Shown in pieces: positions 9,522-22,301 of a stretch of DNA of 64,000 nt. The notes beneath the pieces are model-generated. The model was not told the DNA's origin. It saw only the letters and a program-made list of their open reading frames with translations, and did not search any database. Position 1 is the first letter of the stretch, and every line of letters begins with the position of its first letter. This DNA is from Sequoia sempervirens (Eukaryota > Streptophyta > Pinopsida > Cupressales > Cupressaceae). The DNA lies in the NCBI GenBank assembly GCA_007258455.2, contig VDFB02047230.1, positions 156,930,635-156,994,634 on the forward strand, in the 5' to 3' direction. The position numbers and the translations under genes were made by a program.

Positions 9522-12500
9522 CTCTCTAATGTGAATGGGAATGCGTATTATTTCAACAATGGAATTATAATGTCCTTGGCAAGACCATTAGTACAAATTC
9601 ACCAATTTTTTTAAAAAATCAATAAACACAAATCCAAGCTCTTTTTGATCACCAAGATGCCAATGTGGGCAAAGAGAGAGAAATCAGGTTGTGGACAAGC
9701 AAGTAATCACAAACTAACAGGCGGCAAGACATTCAGATTACAAACAATATCAAACTAACAGAGCATATAACAGAATCAATCAATGCCAAAATGGCAAATA
9801 ATAATTTGCACATTCCAATCAATGCCAAACTAGCAAATAAAAAGTGAAACTCTATCAATGTCAAAATGGCTAACTATGTCATCCAATTCAGAATAAATAT
9901 CAAAATGGCAAATAATGATATGCAAATAAAAAAGGGATCCAGCAATGAACCATCCAAGATCTTCTTACAATAATAACATGGATCTAGCAGTAAACCATTT
10001 AGGATCTTATTGCAATAAATTCAATACTAATGGCAATAAACTGTCCAGTGTTTACAATGTGAATAATAAAAATGAAATCTAAATTCTGAACCAAAGCATT
10101 CTTAACTCAAATTAGTTCTACCCACTAGGAATATCAACTGGAAGTCTTTGAAAAATTGTACTTAAACTAAATTATATGCTTCAAACTTACAAGTTGTTAA
10201 CCAAAACCATAAAAAGGTACCTTCAAGAATGATGCGGTAGTCTGAATCAAGACAAATTGTTCATAAAATAATCATGCAGCTCTAGTTAACAAGATAGTTG
10301 TTATTAACAGCCACAAATTGGCATGACCCATGACTAAAATAGTACAGCATGTTTGTAGTCTGAACAACCTGCTAATAGAAGTAGTATGGCCAACAAAAAA
10401 ATCAACAAATTCTATTTAAAAATTGCAAACTATACAATCCTTAGAAAACTCATTAATATGCTACAATTTAATCCAAAAACACGTGCAACTTAGTAACTTT
10501 CACTCCTCAAAATCTGTACGACCAATAAGGAAAAGTATGGCCTGGTAATAGGAAAAGAATCTCAGCAGAAACCAATGCTAAAACTCGCAATACAGCCAGC
10601 ATTATTAATTCCATTCTTTTTTTGCAGATGTATGGCCATTGAAAGACACAAGAAAATGCCACGATCATCCTCAATACTATACAGCCTGCATAAATACAAT
10701 AATATCTCCAAAAATATTGATAAAATATGCTAAGCAAAATGAAAATCTCCTTTCAGCTGCAAAATCTGGAAATGTATCTTCAATTAGATCGAAACAAACA
10801 ACTCCATAGAATCAAACTCTAAATACTACAAGCAGTCAACACTCTAGTAACCTCTAGATAAAATCACACAAATGGCTAAGAGGGTTGTCATCCTCAAAAC
10901 CATATTGCCAAAGGATTTTCATACTCGGGCAAAAGAAGAACTCACATTTATTCTCTGCACAAAGAAATTCACAAAATGAGCAATAAGATTTTTTTTGTGC
11001 CCAATCCTCCGTATATAACTTGTCAAGGGAAAATAATATAATTTTATATTCTTTTATTTTATTTTTCCCCCAACATTATAAAATATCAAAAATGTATTTT
11101 TAAATAATCACTTTTAGGACCTGGTCCTATCGACACTTTTTAAACACACTTATAACAACCTTTTTTAAAAATTAACATAAGTTTCCTTTTTTTTAAAATA
11201 TAATGTAAAGTTACTTTTTGACGACTTAAATTTAATTATTTAATTATTTTCATTTTGACCACCCCATTAATCTATGGGAAAAAATAAGAAATTAGGCTAA
11301 GGATTTCATTAATCTTACGTTTGAGAAGGGGGTATGGCAGGTGTTGGGACTCATCTATAGTGCCATTTTTTGCTTGCGTCCCCTTCCTTCAATGTGTCTT
11401 AACCCTTTAAACCCGCCCTTTATAACTGATCCGAGATAGTATAATGAGTCTCTGTTAGTCAAATGTTGCCTACATGTTGCCCTATGTCATCCCCCATGTG
11501 CCAACAATTGTAGGAAATCCAAAAAGGTTATGCCATCCCCCATGTGCCGACAATTGTAGGAAATGCAAAAAGGTTTTGAGTCTAGGGTGTTTTCTCATAA
11601 AATCCTAAATCTATGCAAATTGTAGGATTTTTGGCCTTGTCCATCCCAATATGTTACTGTGTGCATCCCCATCTTTTCTCTTTGTTCTTATTGGCCTGTC
11701 AAATATTTCCCTTCTCAACATACCTTTTCCCCCAACCCAGACCTCCCAATCCTTTGCTATTGAAAATTTTTTGTCTTTCAAACTAGAGTTTCATAGCATC
11801 CCTTATCCAAGTACTTCATATGGACCTTCCTCAATTCTTGACTCTTGGCTCAATTTTTCTTTAAGTGCTTTATTGGAGTTGAAATTGTAGATTCTTTCTA
11901 CCTGAGTACATTTTCCATGTCATCCTCAATATCCCGATTCCTTTCCCTTCAAAATTTTCCTAAGTATAATTTTTGGACTTTCGAAATTTCCCTTCCTATC
12001 ATGCCTTCTCCTCGATCTCCAAGCCGCCAACTACTGAACCATTTGATTAAGTACTCCTTCAAAGTCAAACTTTTAGCCTTCCCTCTTCCTAAGTATCTAT
12101 CATAAGGTATACCTGATTCCCAATCACTGACATTCTAAAGTTTATTACCCTTTCAAGATTACTTGTTTGAACTTCCCCCATTCCACATGCCTTAATGGTA
12201 TGAGTTCCTCATTATCCCTAACCCCTGCAATCTAAAACTCTCACTTATTTTATTGTTTGACCTCACCTACCCCTTGCACATACTAGAAGGCCATTTATAA
12301 CTAGGTTTGATGCTACGATTGCTAGAAAAGGGTTTCTCCTACCTAGAGACCATTTTTCATCAAAAGGGCATCGATTTGCATGCAAGTTGATATTATAAAG
12401 ACAAAAATGACCCAAAACACCATAAATTATTAATGAAGCTCTATAGCTACTGAATCAAATTGGATTATGCCAAAAAATCATTTTAAATCAAAGAGTGCAA

Positions 12501-13195
12501 ATTCAAAGAAAATAAAAGGTAATGGTTTGTTCGTATTGCATTTAATATGGTAGTTAGGGTTTTCATGACCCGATGTCATCATGCCATCTCCTAGTGAAAT
12601 TTGCAATAGAATTAGTGGCTCATCTAAACATTAACATGTAAGATCCATAGGTGTAATAAATGAAAGAAGGATTTGTTGATCTATGGCAAGTTCTCTAGTG
12701 CCTTTTGTGCAGATTTCAATGTTTTTGCAAGCAATTTTCACGTGGTTTGGGATGTGAATCGCTAAATGGAGGAAATGAGCAAGGGATAATGGGTTTCCTC
12801 AAGTCACTCATAGTTTCACCATCTCGAGGCTTTTGTGAGCTGCTGAACTTAAAGAAATGAAGGATCTATATATTCTAGTTGGCTGTTCTTTGAAATGGTT
12901 GGTCATTGAACCAATTTTCGGGCCCAATAAAGTCTACAAAGTATTCTAGGGCATCAAACTTTGAATGTCTAAATTATAAATGAAGGGATGTGCTTTGTAA
13001 TAGCATAGGAAGGGTTTTATATTGTGCCTCTTGTTGGTTTGTGGAGCCTGCTCAGACTTTGAAGTTAATATTTTTGCCACTTTGCCTGGTGCAGTTTTCC
13101 CCCAAATTAAAAAAATCCCCTATTATTTTAATAAAGAAATTACTTATAATTCCCAATGTAATTTGGTTGAGAAACCAATTTACAAATGCCCGAAA
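9522..13195. other. No recognisable gene; degraded repeats
   Basis: Between about 9655 and 9925 a core close to the palindrome TGCCAAAATGGCA recurs (best copy 9784-9796). Around 9940-10030 two units share GATC-AGCA-TAAACCAT-AGGATCTT. The rest is AT-rich with a C/T-rich stretch at 11640-12300. Open frames such as 10507-10737 and 11651-12105 lack family motifs and I do not support them as genes. Confidence 0.4.
11483..11574. repeat. 46-bp tandem duplication
   Basis: Two adjacent copies (11483-11528 and 11529-11574) containing CATCCCCCATGTGCC and CAATTGTAGGAAAT, with four differences. Confidence 0.85.
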
Positions 13196-13199
13196 TAAT

Positions 13200-13545
13200 A
13201 ACTATTCTTGCTGTGAATTTGGAATTTGAAGTGTCACGGCTTTGTGAAGAAGCTAGCAACAAGGTGCGCATGGATGAAGGTGAAAAGTCACGGTTTCAAT
13301 GAAGTGTACACGCAGCAATGTGTGAGGAAAGGTGAACGTAGAGTTTTTGGGTGTATTCACGGTTTTGGTGAAAGTACACGTAGCTTATTGCTGCAAGTAA
13401 ATGTAATTGTATTTGCTGGAAGTTTAATAAAAATCTGGACTGCTATTGTTTGTGGATGTAGCCCAAAGGGTGAACGATGTAAAAAATTTGTTGTCTTTCG
13501 CATCTGTGAATTTCTATTTTTCTATTCTATGTTTTAAAATCTGCA
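13200..13545 (+). mobile_element. Possible copia-type LTR remnant
   Basis: The end of this stretch (about 13450-13530) contains TGGATGTAGCCCAAAGGGTG, AACGATGTAAAA and TTTGTTGTCTTTCGCATCTG, in the order typical of the transcribed part of plant Ty1/copia LTRs. Neither boundary nor a partner LTR was found. The open frame 13226-13537 is probably incidental. Confidence 0.25.
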
Positions 13546-14047
13546 TTATAATTGGTAATTTAATTTCTTTATCCTTTTGAAAAATCCTAACACCTCTTTT
13601 GTAATGGTATGTTTCCATGGTTGTTTGTAGCAATTCAAGGAAATATTGTAATCACAATTATGTATTTCCTCTTGCCACATTTGTTGGCATGAGTGTAATG
13701 AAGGTTTGGTGTGTGTGTGATAGCACCTAATATATTGCAAATGATTTGTAGTAATGATTCTTTTGTTCCATATGGTTCGTTGTAGTTCTGGTTATAGATC
13801 ATTAAGTAAGTCTATTACAAAACTTTAACCTATGGTTTGCAGTGTAAATTTGGTTTTGTTGATATTTTGCAAGTTTTATCTCCTCTCTCTTTGTAGTTCA
13901 TGACTTTGTTGCCCAATGGAGTAGGCACCAGTCCACATTGGTGAAGGATCAAACATCCATCATTTAAACAAACTCCATCCTAGTTAGTTGTAGGAGTAGA
14001 GTAGAAGTAGTTTACCTTAAAGATATACAATACAAAATAGGGAAACA

Positions 14048-14211
14048 TTTTAAGCAAACTGAGACCGTTAAATTATCAAAGAATCATTTGTAGCATGCCT
14101 GCACCTTGCCACTATGTAAAAAACAATAATTTTAAGCAAACTGAGACCGTTAAATTATCAAAGAATCATTTGTAGCATGCCTGCACCTTGCCACTATGTA
14201 AAAAACGATAA
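14048..14211. repeat. Near-perfect 82-bp tandem duplication
   Basis: Copy 1 is 14048-14129 and copy 2 is 14130-14211. I see one difference (AACAATAA versus AACGATAA near the end), so the duplication is recent relative to the surrounding decay. Confidence 0.95.
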
Positions 14212-14943
14212 ATGAAACTATCTTTAGGGATTATAACAAAGCTAATATGTGTAGGTGCATGTGCAAAGTGTGTTAGTTATATAGAGGTCATATGGAGCTA
14301 GTTGATCTTGAATTAGTGATAGAAATTGGGGTCAAAGTATACATCTAGGTATAGTGCTGATAATTACTCAGCATATGTATTATTTGATTTACAAACCTAT
14401 TAAAGAGACCTCTAGAAACACCCTCATGAGTCTAAGTTGAGCTCAATGTGTAGGAGAAATTACCAACTCTTGGCATAGACCTTTAACCATCCACAGTTTG
14501 TTGATGAACCCACATTTTACCTTCTTGACAACATATCCTTGGCCCTTAAGGTGTAACAACAATTCAAGGATTGTGGACCCATGATTTTGGGACCTAACAA
14601 CAGTAACAACTAAAACTTCATAGAAACACAAAGTTTCCATACATTGGGCAATATACAAGTGACATTAAATTTCACCATCCAACACCCAGCATTACAAAGT
14701 ATGAAAGGGAGAAAACAAGGTATGTAGCTAAGAAAAATATGAAGGATTTAATGTTCAAGTATGAGCATTATGGTAATCCACTCTATTCAACTTACAACCA
14801 TTGCAACTAGAAAGAGGATTACAAACACGATTACACATTCTTAAGAAAAGGAAGTGTCTGTTGGTTTTTGACAAAAACTTTAAAAATGTGGCAGCCCCTG
14901 GAAAGCCTCCTATTTCTAGAAATCTACTTCCTATTTGAAAACC

Positions 14944-14954
14944 TGGTATCAGAG
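14944..14954 (+). promoter_or_regulatory. Methionine-tRNA-type primer-binding-site-like motif
   Basis: TGGTATCAGAG is the usual start of plant retrotransposon primer-binding sites complementary to initiator tRNA-Met. The preceding sequence does not end in a clear ...CA LTR terminus, and no gag follows, so this may be a relic junction or chance. Confidence 0.3.
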
Positions 14955-15794
14955 TTGCTTGCATGACAATATTTCACCTTTTCCATCAATCATGACTTTA
15001 GATATATTTTGCATGTCCTTTCCTGTTAATTTCTTTGTATAGTTTAATAATTATTAATGTTGAAAAATAATTACATAAATCCTATGTTGTGCAAAGATGA
15101 TATAACCTAAAAATGACCCTTTCTAATGACTTAAAGTTCATAAATCAGACTTCCCTAGGCATAGCTGACCATGATGACATGGTAATAAGTCCATAGAACC
15201 ACATGATGACAAAGATTGTGTACCATGAAATCTCACTATTGCTGGATCAAATATATAAATCATAATTAAAATCACATACTTTTTGTTAGGATGGGCTCCT
15301 GTGGGGAATGATTTTGACCATCATAATGAATGAAAGGCAATTTTGTTTGGGAAGCTCCTACATGTTGAAACCATGTACCTAAGTGTCCTCACATGCCCAA
15401 GTTGAAAATGGTAGCCCCCACATTTGTAAAAGGCCTTAGATTGCCTTAGAATGGCTCAATCAAAGGTGTTACTCCTATTTGCAAAAATAGGGGGAACAAT
15501 TGGCTATGTTTGGAGACTATCGCATAGTTGGGGTCCTAGAGAACTCCATAAATCTCTAAAAATAATACAAAATCAACAACAACAAAATAATATGTCCATT
15601 TAAAAATCCAAATACAAAATAATAGTGCCCAAGGACAAGTACTCTTAAAAAAAGGAAACCAACAACAAGAAGAAAGATAGATTTAGAATCTATGGAAGTG
15701 AAAACACAATCAATAGAAAAATACAAAATTAGACCCTTGAATTTGTTGAAGGAAAATGAAATATGGAGGAGCATCTAAGGATAAAATTATATGA

Positions 15795-15927
15795 TAATAC
15801 ATATTCTCTCCTAGAATATTAAGGGTATTGGAGTTCCTAAAAGTCTCAAACTGCTAAGAATTCTAGCTCACTCTAGTAAGGTTGATTTAATCCCTGCTTC
15901 TAGAAATGACCAGCGCTAGAAAGCTTA
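15795..15927 (+). pseudogene. LINE endonuclease, N-terminal fragment
   Basis: One frame reads ILS-stop-NIKGIGVPKSLKLLRI... and then a KVDLI segment. This matches the opening of L1-type LINE apurinic-like endonucleases (ILSWNVRGL...DII.LQETK), with the Trp codon now a TAG. The fragment stops at the insertion site of the hAT at 15936. The endonuclease would nick target DNA for target-primed reverse transcription; this copy is dead. Confidence 0.6.
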
Positions 15928-15935
15928 GTTAAAAC

Positions 15936-17337
15936 CATAGTTACAAGACTCGCAGGAACTCGCTAGAACTCGGCAAGTCGTAGTCCAAGCAGGGGTAAAC
16001 GAGTCTAGCAGACTCAGGGGCCGAGTACTCACCAAACTCGCTAGGTCTAGGCAAGTCTTGACCCCCAAACTCACCATTTTAATTAAATTATTTTTAAAAA
16101 ATTACAATCTTTCAATGCTTGTTTGGTTTATGACATGCCCATCTAGGATTTACAAAAAATATGAAAATGGTGTGCACCATGAAGGTCTATGTGGTTTTGA
16201 AGGTCTTCATTTGGGCTTGGTGGAAAAATATGAAAATGGTGTGCGCCCTCAACCCCGCTAGGGGTGCTGCCCCAGACCCCCACAAGGGGCGTTGCCACTT
16301 GACCCCACCAAGGGCGCTGCCCCCAAACCCCTGCAAGGGGCGCTACCCCTTGACCCCGTTGGGGGCGCTGCCCCTCAACCCCATTGGAGTGTTTCCCCAA
16401 ATCCCCATCAAACTATAGGTCTAAGCATGTAATAGGCCAATGATGAATCGTGATCATAAAACCTACAAAATACATATCCCCTGTTGCAAATCTATGCATC
16501 TTTCACAGTCAAAGCCATAATCAAGGATTATCTTGTTTCATACATTGGACAACTTGTTTAGTATGCAAGGACAACCATAGGCAAAGTTGGCATGCTACGG
16601 TCATTGTACTATTGAATACAAGTTAAGTCATAGTTGGTAAGAAATGCTATTTTCATAATGCAAAAAATGTATCAATCATGCCCTACACGGGAAACACATA
16701 GAACAATCCCATCTATTAGTATGCTAGCTAAAGTCAAACTAGAACATAACCATTTATCTTTTTACTTAACCGTTCCTATTTGTTAATGAGCTTGACAACA
16801 AAACATGCAGTCTTGAAGGCTTCAAGAAAATTTTAATAATAAATTCCTCACTTGAATAGACACACCAATCATTGAGACACAAGCAAATATCATGGCTACA
16901 TCATCATCTAGGACCTATCTTAGACACTAGTGCATGACTTGTCATGATGTTGGGATGAGTAATGCAAGCTCCTCAAAGCCAGACTTATATTTTTAGTTTT
17001 GATATTTGTTTTGATGCCATGGATTTCATATTCCATGAGTTTTGTATACATTTGACAATATCTGTATATCTAAATGTGTTATTTCCTTCAACTAAAATTT
17101 GCATTTATACTTATGTGATCGTTGTATGTTTGTGTATGGGATCATAGTAGTTTCTATTTGATGATGTTAGTGTTTCTTTAAGGTTTGTTTATTAAAGGGT
17201 GCATGAAACAAGTTTTAAATCCTTAAAAATCTCTAAATTCTTAGGTTTTTCTATTTGTTGAGTCTGTGTCGAGTTTGGGCTCCGAGTCCAAGTCCGAATC
17301 AAAAATCGGTTTGCTGAGTCCGAGTCTTGTAACACTA
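15936..17337. mobile_element. Non-autonomous hAT element, 1402 bp
   Basis: Termini are inverted repeats: the left starts CATAGTTACAAGACTCG and the reverse complement of the right end starts TAGTGTTACAAGACTCG. Perfect 8-bp target duplications GTTAAAAC flank it (15928-15935 and 17338-17345). An 8-bp TSD and a YAGNG-type terminus are diagnostic of the hAT superfamily. Both subterminal regions are rich in GACTCG/GAGTC and ACTCGC motifs, as expected for transposase binding. No transposase is encoded. It sits inside the LINE endonuclease fragment. Confidence 0.85.
16260..16385. repeat. GC-rich 25-26 bp tandem repeat inside the hAT
   Basis: Five copies of AGGGGCGCTGCCCCTTGACCCC-like units start near 16260, 16285, 16311, 16336 and 16361. 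It is strongly GC-rich in an AT-rich neighbourhood. GGGGCGCTGCCCC is itself close to palindromic. Open frames across it on both strands are repeat artefacts. Confidence 0.9.
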
Positions 17338-17345
17338 GTTAAAAC

Positions 17346-18734
17346 AAATTTACAGGTATATGGAGCACCAAATAAACCCACTTTAGTGCCAAAACAAACA
17401 TAGCCATCCGATGAAAACCTCAAAGATATGTACCACTCTATCACTCTACTTTTCTATAAGGTGTTGCTTTTTATTTTCTCTCATGTAAACTAAGAGAGTA
17501 GTACGTTGTTGCAAATTCATACATATCCCAAAAAGGAACAACCTACATAATACCTTTGTTGGAAAATGTGTTGTATAGCTTGCCTAAAATATTCAATATT
17601 TTGTAAATTTGTGGTCCATTTCAAAATGGGGTGCCACACTTTAGAGGTGCAATATTTTCCTTGGTCATTGTTATATGGTGCATCAGAAATGCATTTAATG
17701 TGACAAGCATATTGGGGAAATACATTTAATATTGGCAGTCAACGTTTAAAGAGCACATAGCTTAATGGGCTCACGATTTGATGAGTTGGGCATATTGGTC
17801 AAATGCATTTAATGTGGCCAATAGTGGCATGGTATGATGGTTAAGTTGTTGTGGTGTTGTTCTTGCCATCAAGGTTCAAATCCCACTGGGGTGTAATTGT
17901 TGAATGTTTAAATTGGGGATAAGGTCCCCTATTTGTGACCTCACTGATTCATTGCTCCAGGTCAAAAGCGTTTACCCCTTAAAATTATAACATAGCAGCA
18001 AATGCATTTAATGAGGGAGGCACATTGGAGAAATGCATATAATTATTACATGTCTTGTAAAATTATTTAATGCAAAGTCACGTGAAGACAAGTCATCTTG
18101 GGGCACTTGGATTGGAGAGAGCATTTGGGTTGCCTTGGATATTGTAATGACTTTTAGTCATATAGTCACACTTGCGTGACAACCTTAGGAGTGTCGCTTG
18201 AGCACAATTATAAAGGGTTGCTAGAAAACTTAGTTTTTTATTCTTGTTGCTCTCTTGCGATAAATAGAAAGCTTGGGATGGAGGTTAGACATCATCTTGT
18301 GCATGCTCATTGTGAGTGAAGCTTGGTGCACACACCTAAGGGTTTAAATTGATTGTCAAGATATCTTGAAGAGAATGGAGTGGGACATGTGGATCTCATT
18401 TGTTCTTCAATTGGTCTCATGAGGGATGCAACAATAGTTACTTACTGCTGTTGATGAAGGCCATATCTTGTACAGTTTCCTCTTGATTTAAAGTGTTAAT
18501 ATCTTGTGAAGGCTCAAAGCCTGATATTGTATTATCTTGTTGTTGCTGAGAGTAAATTGGTTTTGATGAGATGGAGGCTGATTTTTTCTCGAAAATATTT
18601 TCCCAGAATATCAGTTTCTCTTTCTCCTGTGTGGTTGGTTGTTCTATTATTTCTTCATTCTTGTTATTCTTTACTGTTATTATGCCAGAATGCTGTTGGA
18701 AATTGTATAGATTGGATAACTTGTGATATCTCTG
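17346..18734. other. No recognisable gene; holds a SINE-like segment
   Basis: After the hAT I could not find continuation of LINE coding sequence until 18735. A repeated AATGCATTTAATGTGGC motif occurs at about 17685-17710, 17800-17830 and 17998-18015. The minus-strand frame 18438-18857 overlaps the LINE fragment on the other strand and shows no family motif. Confidence 0.4.
17825..17895 (+). mobile_element. tRNA-related SINE-like head
   Basis: GGTATGATGGTTAAGTTG is followed about 40 bases later by AAGGTTCAAATCCCAC. The second block matches a pol III B box (GGTTCRANTCC); the first is only a weak A box. The spacing fits a tRNA-derived SINE promoter. The 3' limit and tail are not clear. Confidence 0.4.
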
Positions 18735-19100
18735 GATTAAATAGGAAATTATTTTGCACTTCCTTTCAATCTTATGCTCATGGGGGACTTCAACACAATT
18801 AAACTTCTTGAAGAGAAGAAAGGTTGAAAGAGTTAGAATTAAAAAAAGGTTATGCACTAATGCATCTCATCACATCAATCTCTATGATAGTGATTACACT
18901 GATGGAATAGACAAACGGACTAATAAAGGAAAGGTAACATCCATCTAACTAAAAATATAGAACATTGATTGCAGAAAAATGAATATGCCCAAATTTTGCA
19001 TACAGCCAAAGGTGCTCACGGCTATGCTTTCAGACCACTACATAGTGGTATTTAAAGACATTCATTTGGACATTAATTTGCATACTAGGAGCATTTGGTA
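18735..19100 (+). pseudogene. LINE endonuclease, C-terminal fragment
   Basis: One frame reads LPFNLMLMGDFNTIKLLEEKKG, including the catalytic GDFN motif of LINE endonucleases and the EK that usually follows. About 240 bases later another frame reads LSDHYIVVF, the SDH catalytic motif near the domain end. Spacing between GDFN and SDH is near normal, but stops and at least one frameshift intervene. It may belong to the same LINE as 15795-15927. Confidence 0.6.
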
Positions 19101-20553
19101 ATCATTCAATTCCTAAGAGCGTACAAGGAGTATTCATGTAAGAATACTTTAATTTGAGCACTACAAAGAATTTATCTACATCATAATTTGCATCCTAGGA
19201 TGTTTGCACACTTGCCTACAGTTTTGCCTAGGAGAACATGACCCTAGCAATCCAGTAGCCTCCTCAAGGTATTTTTAAATACCACTAGTCCCTAACATTC
19301 AGCAAGGAGAAACTTCGAGGAAAACTGAAGAACAGAGGAGCAAGATTTATCAGATCATATCTGCAGACTATAGGACGAATTCACACCTGCAAAAGTGACC
19401 CAAATCCATGGAATTGACCTAAGCAAGAGTCATAGTCTTGTGCAGAATTTGAGACAAAAGGCCTTTCCAAATTACCTGTTTTTTTGTACCAAAGCATCAA
19501 ATCTGCAATATATCAGATTTATCAATCCACATCAGTTCTAAAGCTAAGTACCCTAATCCATTGCATTTATTTTCCCAAAAATAGCATTAATTATCTAATT
19601 ATCCAGTCCCGGTTGTCAAAATAGTTAATCTAGGTTGATTTGTGCTGAGTTGTATGCAGTTGATTTGATTAGCCTAGATTAGGAGTGAGGAAAGGTTATT
19701 TTTCCATTACAATAAGATTATACCTAAACTAATTGTAATTTGTTTGAAGCCACCATTACACAAAATCATTTCAAACCACTGACAACCTTTGTCCTAGGGT
19801 GACAAATAACAAACAATATTAGTGTAATTCATGAGCTACTATATTCCACAAAATAGAAAATTTGGTCAAGAAATTTCAACAAATTGGGAATGTCAAAATC
19901 CTTTATAACAAAAGCAATTGGAGCATTCTTGTTACTCCTTGCTTTTGAATTACAAATTATTTTTACCTTATGTTAAATGCTATGATGAAATTTTATGTGA
20001 TATGATGGTTTTTGCATTTAAATGAATTCTTGATAATTATGCAATGATACGAATATGATGTATATGTTACAGCTAACTACTTGATTGTTTCTTTAAGTGA
20101 AATGCAAGTTAGATTTCACGCCCTCCAAAGGGAGAGGGAGAGTATCACCCAGGAGAAGGGTATAGTCTAAGGACTTATTAGTAATGCCATCTAAGTACAA
20201 TTTAACCATGTAGGTCACCCTCAAACCTCGTTGAGTCGATTTGAGTTTTTAAGTTAAAATTAGGTGTTGATAGGTCGGGTTAACCTAGTCGAATCAAGTT
20301 TGGTTTTTCCTTAAGGAAAACGATAGGGTTTTGTCGTATTTATTTATCAACATTTTAATTGTTATTTATTATTATTGTCAAATTGATTTGGTTAACGATC
20401 TCGTCATTACAATGAGAAAGATCAAATAGCTTTATTGTTTTGTCATATATATACATATATAGAGAGAGAGATATGTATATATGAGTATATATGTATATAT
20501 TTATAAGTGAAAATATATGGGTATACGTATATACGATTCGATGGGAATTGATA

Positions 20554-20585
<32 letters not shown>

Positions 20586-22293
20586 TAAATGTTGATTATA
20601 TCTATTAAATATTATGAAGAAAAAAAAGATAATTTAAATCTTTATTATTCTTGAAGCTCCTCGAGAGGCAGTAAAGCCTCAATCAAAGGCATAAGAACGG
20701 GGTTTTTATTTGTATGACTTTAAAGTCATATTCGTGACCATGTAGTATTCTCTTTATTTGGCTGCTGCTAGGCATTGGTTGAAAGATTGGGCTTAGAAAT
20801 CTCTGCGTTATTATCTTCAAAGTATTTAGAGTTTAGAATTATCAGTTTAGAGGTGAATAACAGCAGAGCATAGGCAGCATTTTCTCTTTCAGGCAGCTGT
20901 TAGTTGATTTGTAGGAGCAGGCAGTGCATTGTCAAAGCTAGAGGATTCAAGAGAAAGTTATTGCAGTCAAGAGTTAGAACAACAAGCATGTTCTTCTCTG
21001 TTTACAACTTGTTATTTCCTTCCATTCAAAGGAGCAAGAAATAATGTTTGCTAAAGAGATAGTATCGTGTTAATATCATGAAGTTTTAAACTCATGGTTA
21101 ATCTCATGATAGAGACTGTTGTGTGTGTTTAAGAGAAGTGTTTAATTTGATTGTCTTAGATAATGAGGTTATGTTACAGTCTGAAATAGGAGACTTATAT
21201 TAGAGTTTATATTATCAATTTTGAAAACAAGAGGGAAAGAATAATCTATGTATTCTTTTATATAGTTTATTATATATGAATTCACTAAGGAAAACATAGT
21301 ACAAATGCTAGAGAAATGGCAAGACTAATTAAGTATTTCCTTAGAAGAGTCAAATAAGATTGAATAGCGTATTATGCTGTTTATTTGATGAAAATTCGGG
21401 GTTGAGCGTGATGTTAAGTTGCTCAAATTTTGATGATATTATATATCATGTAACCCCATTATTTATTATGATATTTTTGTGAACCCAAACCATATAACTT
21501 GATATTGGAAGTTTGAAACTTGAGTAAGAGGGAGCAATCCTCTGTTTGGTTTAAATATTATTATTTCAGTGCTTGTTGACGTAATTTCAATACCTTCGAT
21601 ATGACCATGTGTATGACAAGATGATGGCATAGTGTCATCAATATTTGCAAAAGAAGCATAAGATAAGGTGAATAGATAATACCTTATTGGTTCGTGTTAG
21701 GAATTGAGTTAGAGGCAAAAGCTTAGACCCTAGATGTTACAAAATGTAACAAGGGAATTCAATGTCCAAGATATTTTACCAAACCAATCATATTACCAAT
21801 CTTAGTGAGTAAACACTTATAAATGCGATTCTATTGAAAGATTGAACCAACTAGTCTACAGTTGATTTTATCCTTAGTAAGCAAGACTACAGTGTTTACC
21901 AAGAAAGACTAAAACCTAATGAAAGTTATATTCTTAATGGAGAAATAACCATTGCTATGGGGATTTTGTATATGTAATCATTATACTATATTATGACCAA
22001 GAAGGTCAAGATGTCATTGTTAGCTGTCAAGATTTGCTTAAAGTTTATATCATGAGAGTAGTTTCTCTCAAGGGTTACGGTAGAGATTCGAACAAGTGGT
22101 AGTAGCCAAGACCCAGGTAGTTACATGAAAGTAACTCAGGTGTTCGAGCCAGAAATAACTAACAACCCAGATGAGTTACTTACTTAGAGAATCTTCAGAT
22201 GCTAAGAAAGGATTCTATAATAAAACTAAACACTGGACATCTGAGACTATAATACAAAGAAGGAATCTTTAGTTTAAGATTAATATTTATTTA
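19101..22293. other. No recognisable gene; possible non-coding retroelement
   Basis: No coding family is recognisable. It contains simple repeats near 20455-20585 and a 23-bp segment (20133-20155) whose inverted match lies at 26658-26680. Blocks at 22080-22200 reading GAACAAGTGG-AGT-GCCAAGACCCA-GTTAC recur at 26030-26210 beyond the hAT. The hAT therefore landed in one repeated, probably LTR-retroelement-derived, unit. Confidence 0.35.
20455..20585. repeat. AT-rich microsatellites and (TG)n
   Basis: TATA/GAGA-type simple sequence, then a pure GT run of about 12 units at 20560-20584. Confidence 0.9.
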
Positions 22294-22301
22294 TTATATA
22301 T

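Larger units (their letters stand above)
13546..15794. other. No recognisable gene
   Basis: AT-rich sequence with an 82-bp tandem duplication and one primer-binding-site-like motif, both annotated separately. No protein family is recognisable in any frame. Confidence 0.4.

Noticed and set aside
16143..16418. Open frames on both strands with GQRPQRGQ- or PPRALPPNP-type repeats.
   Set aside because: Both strands are open only because the 25-26 bp GC-rich repeat lacks stops.
18438..18857. Minus-strand 139-codon frame.
   Set aside because: It overlaps the LINE endonuclease fragment on the plus strand and has no recognisable domain.
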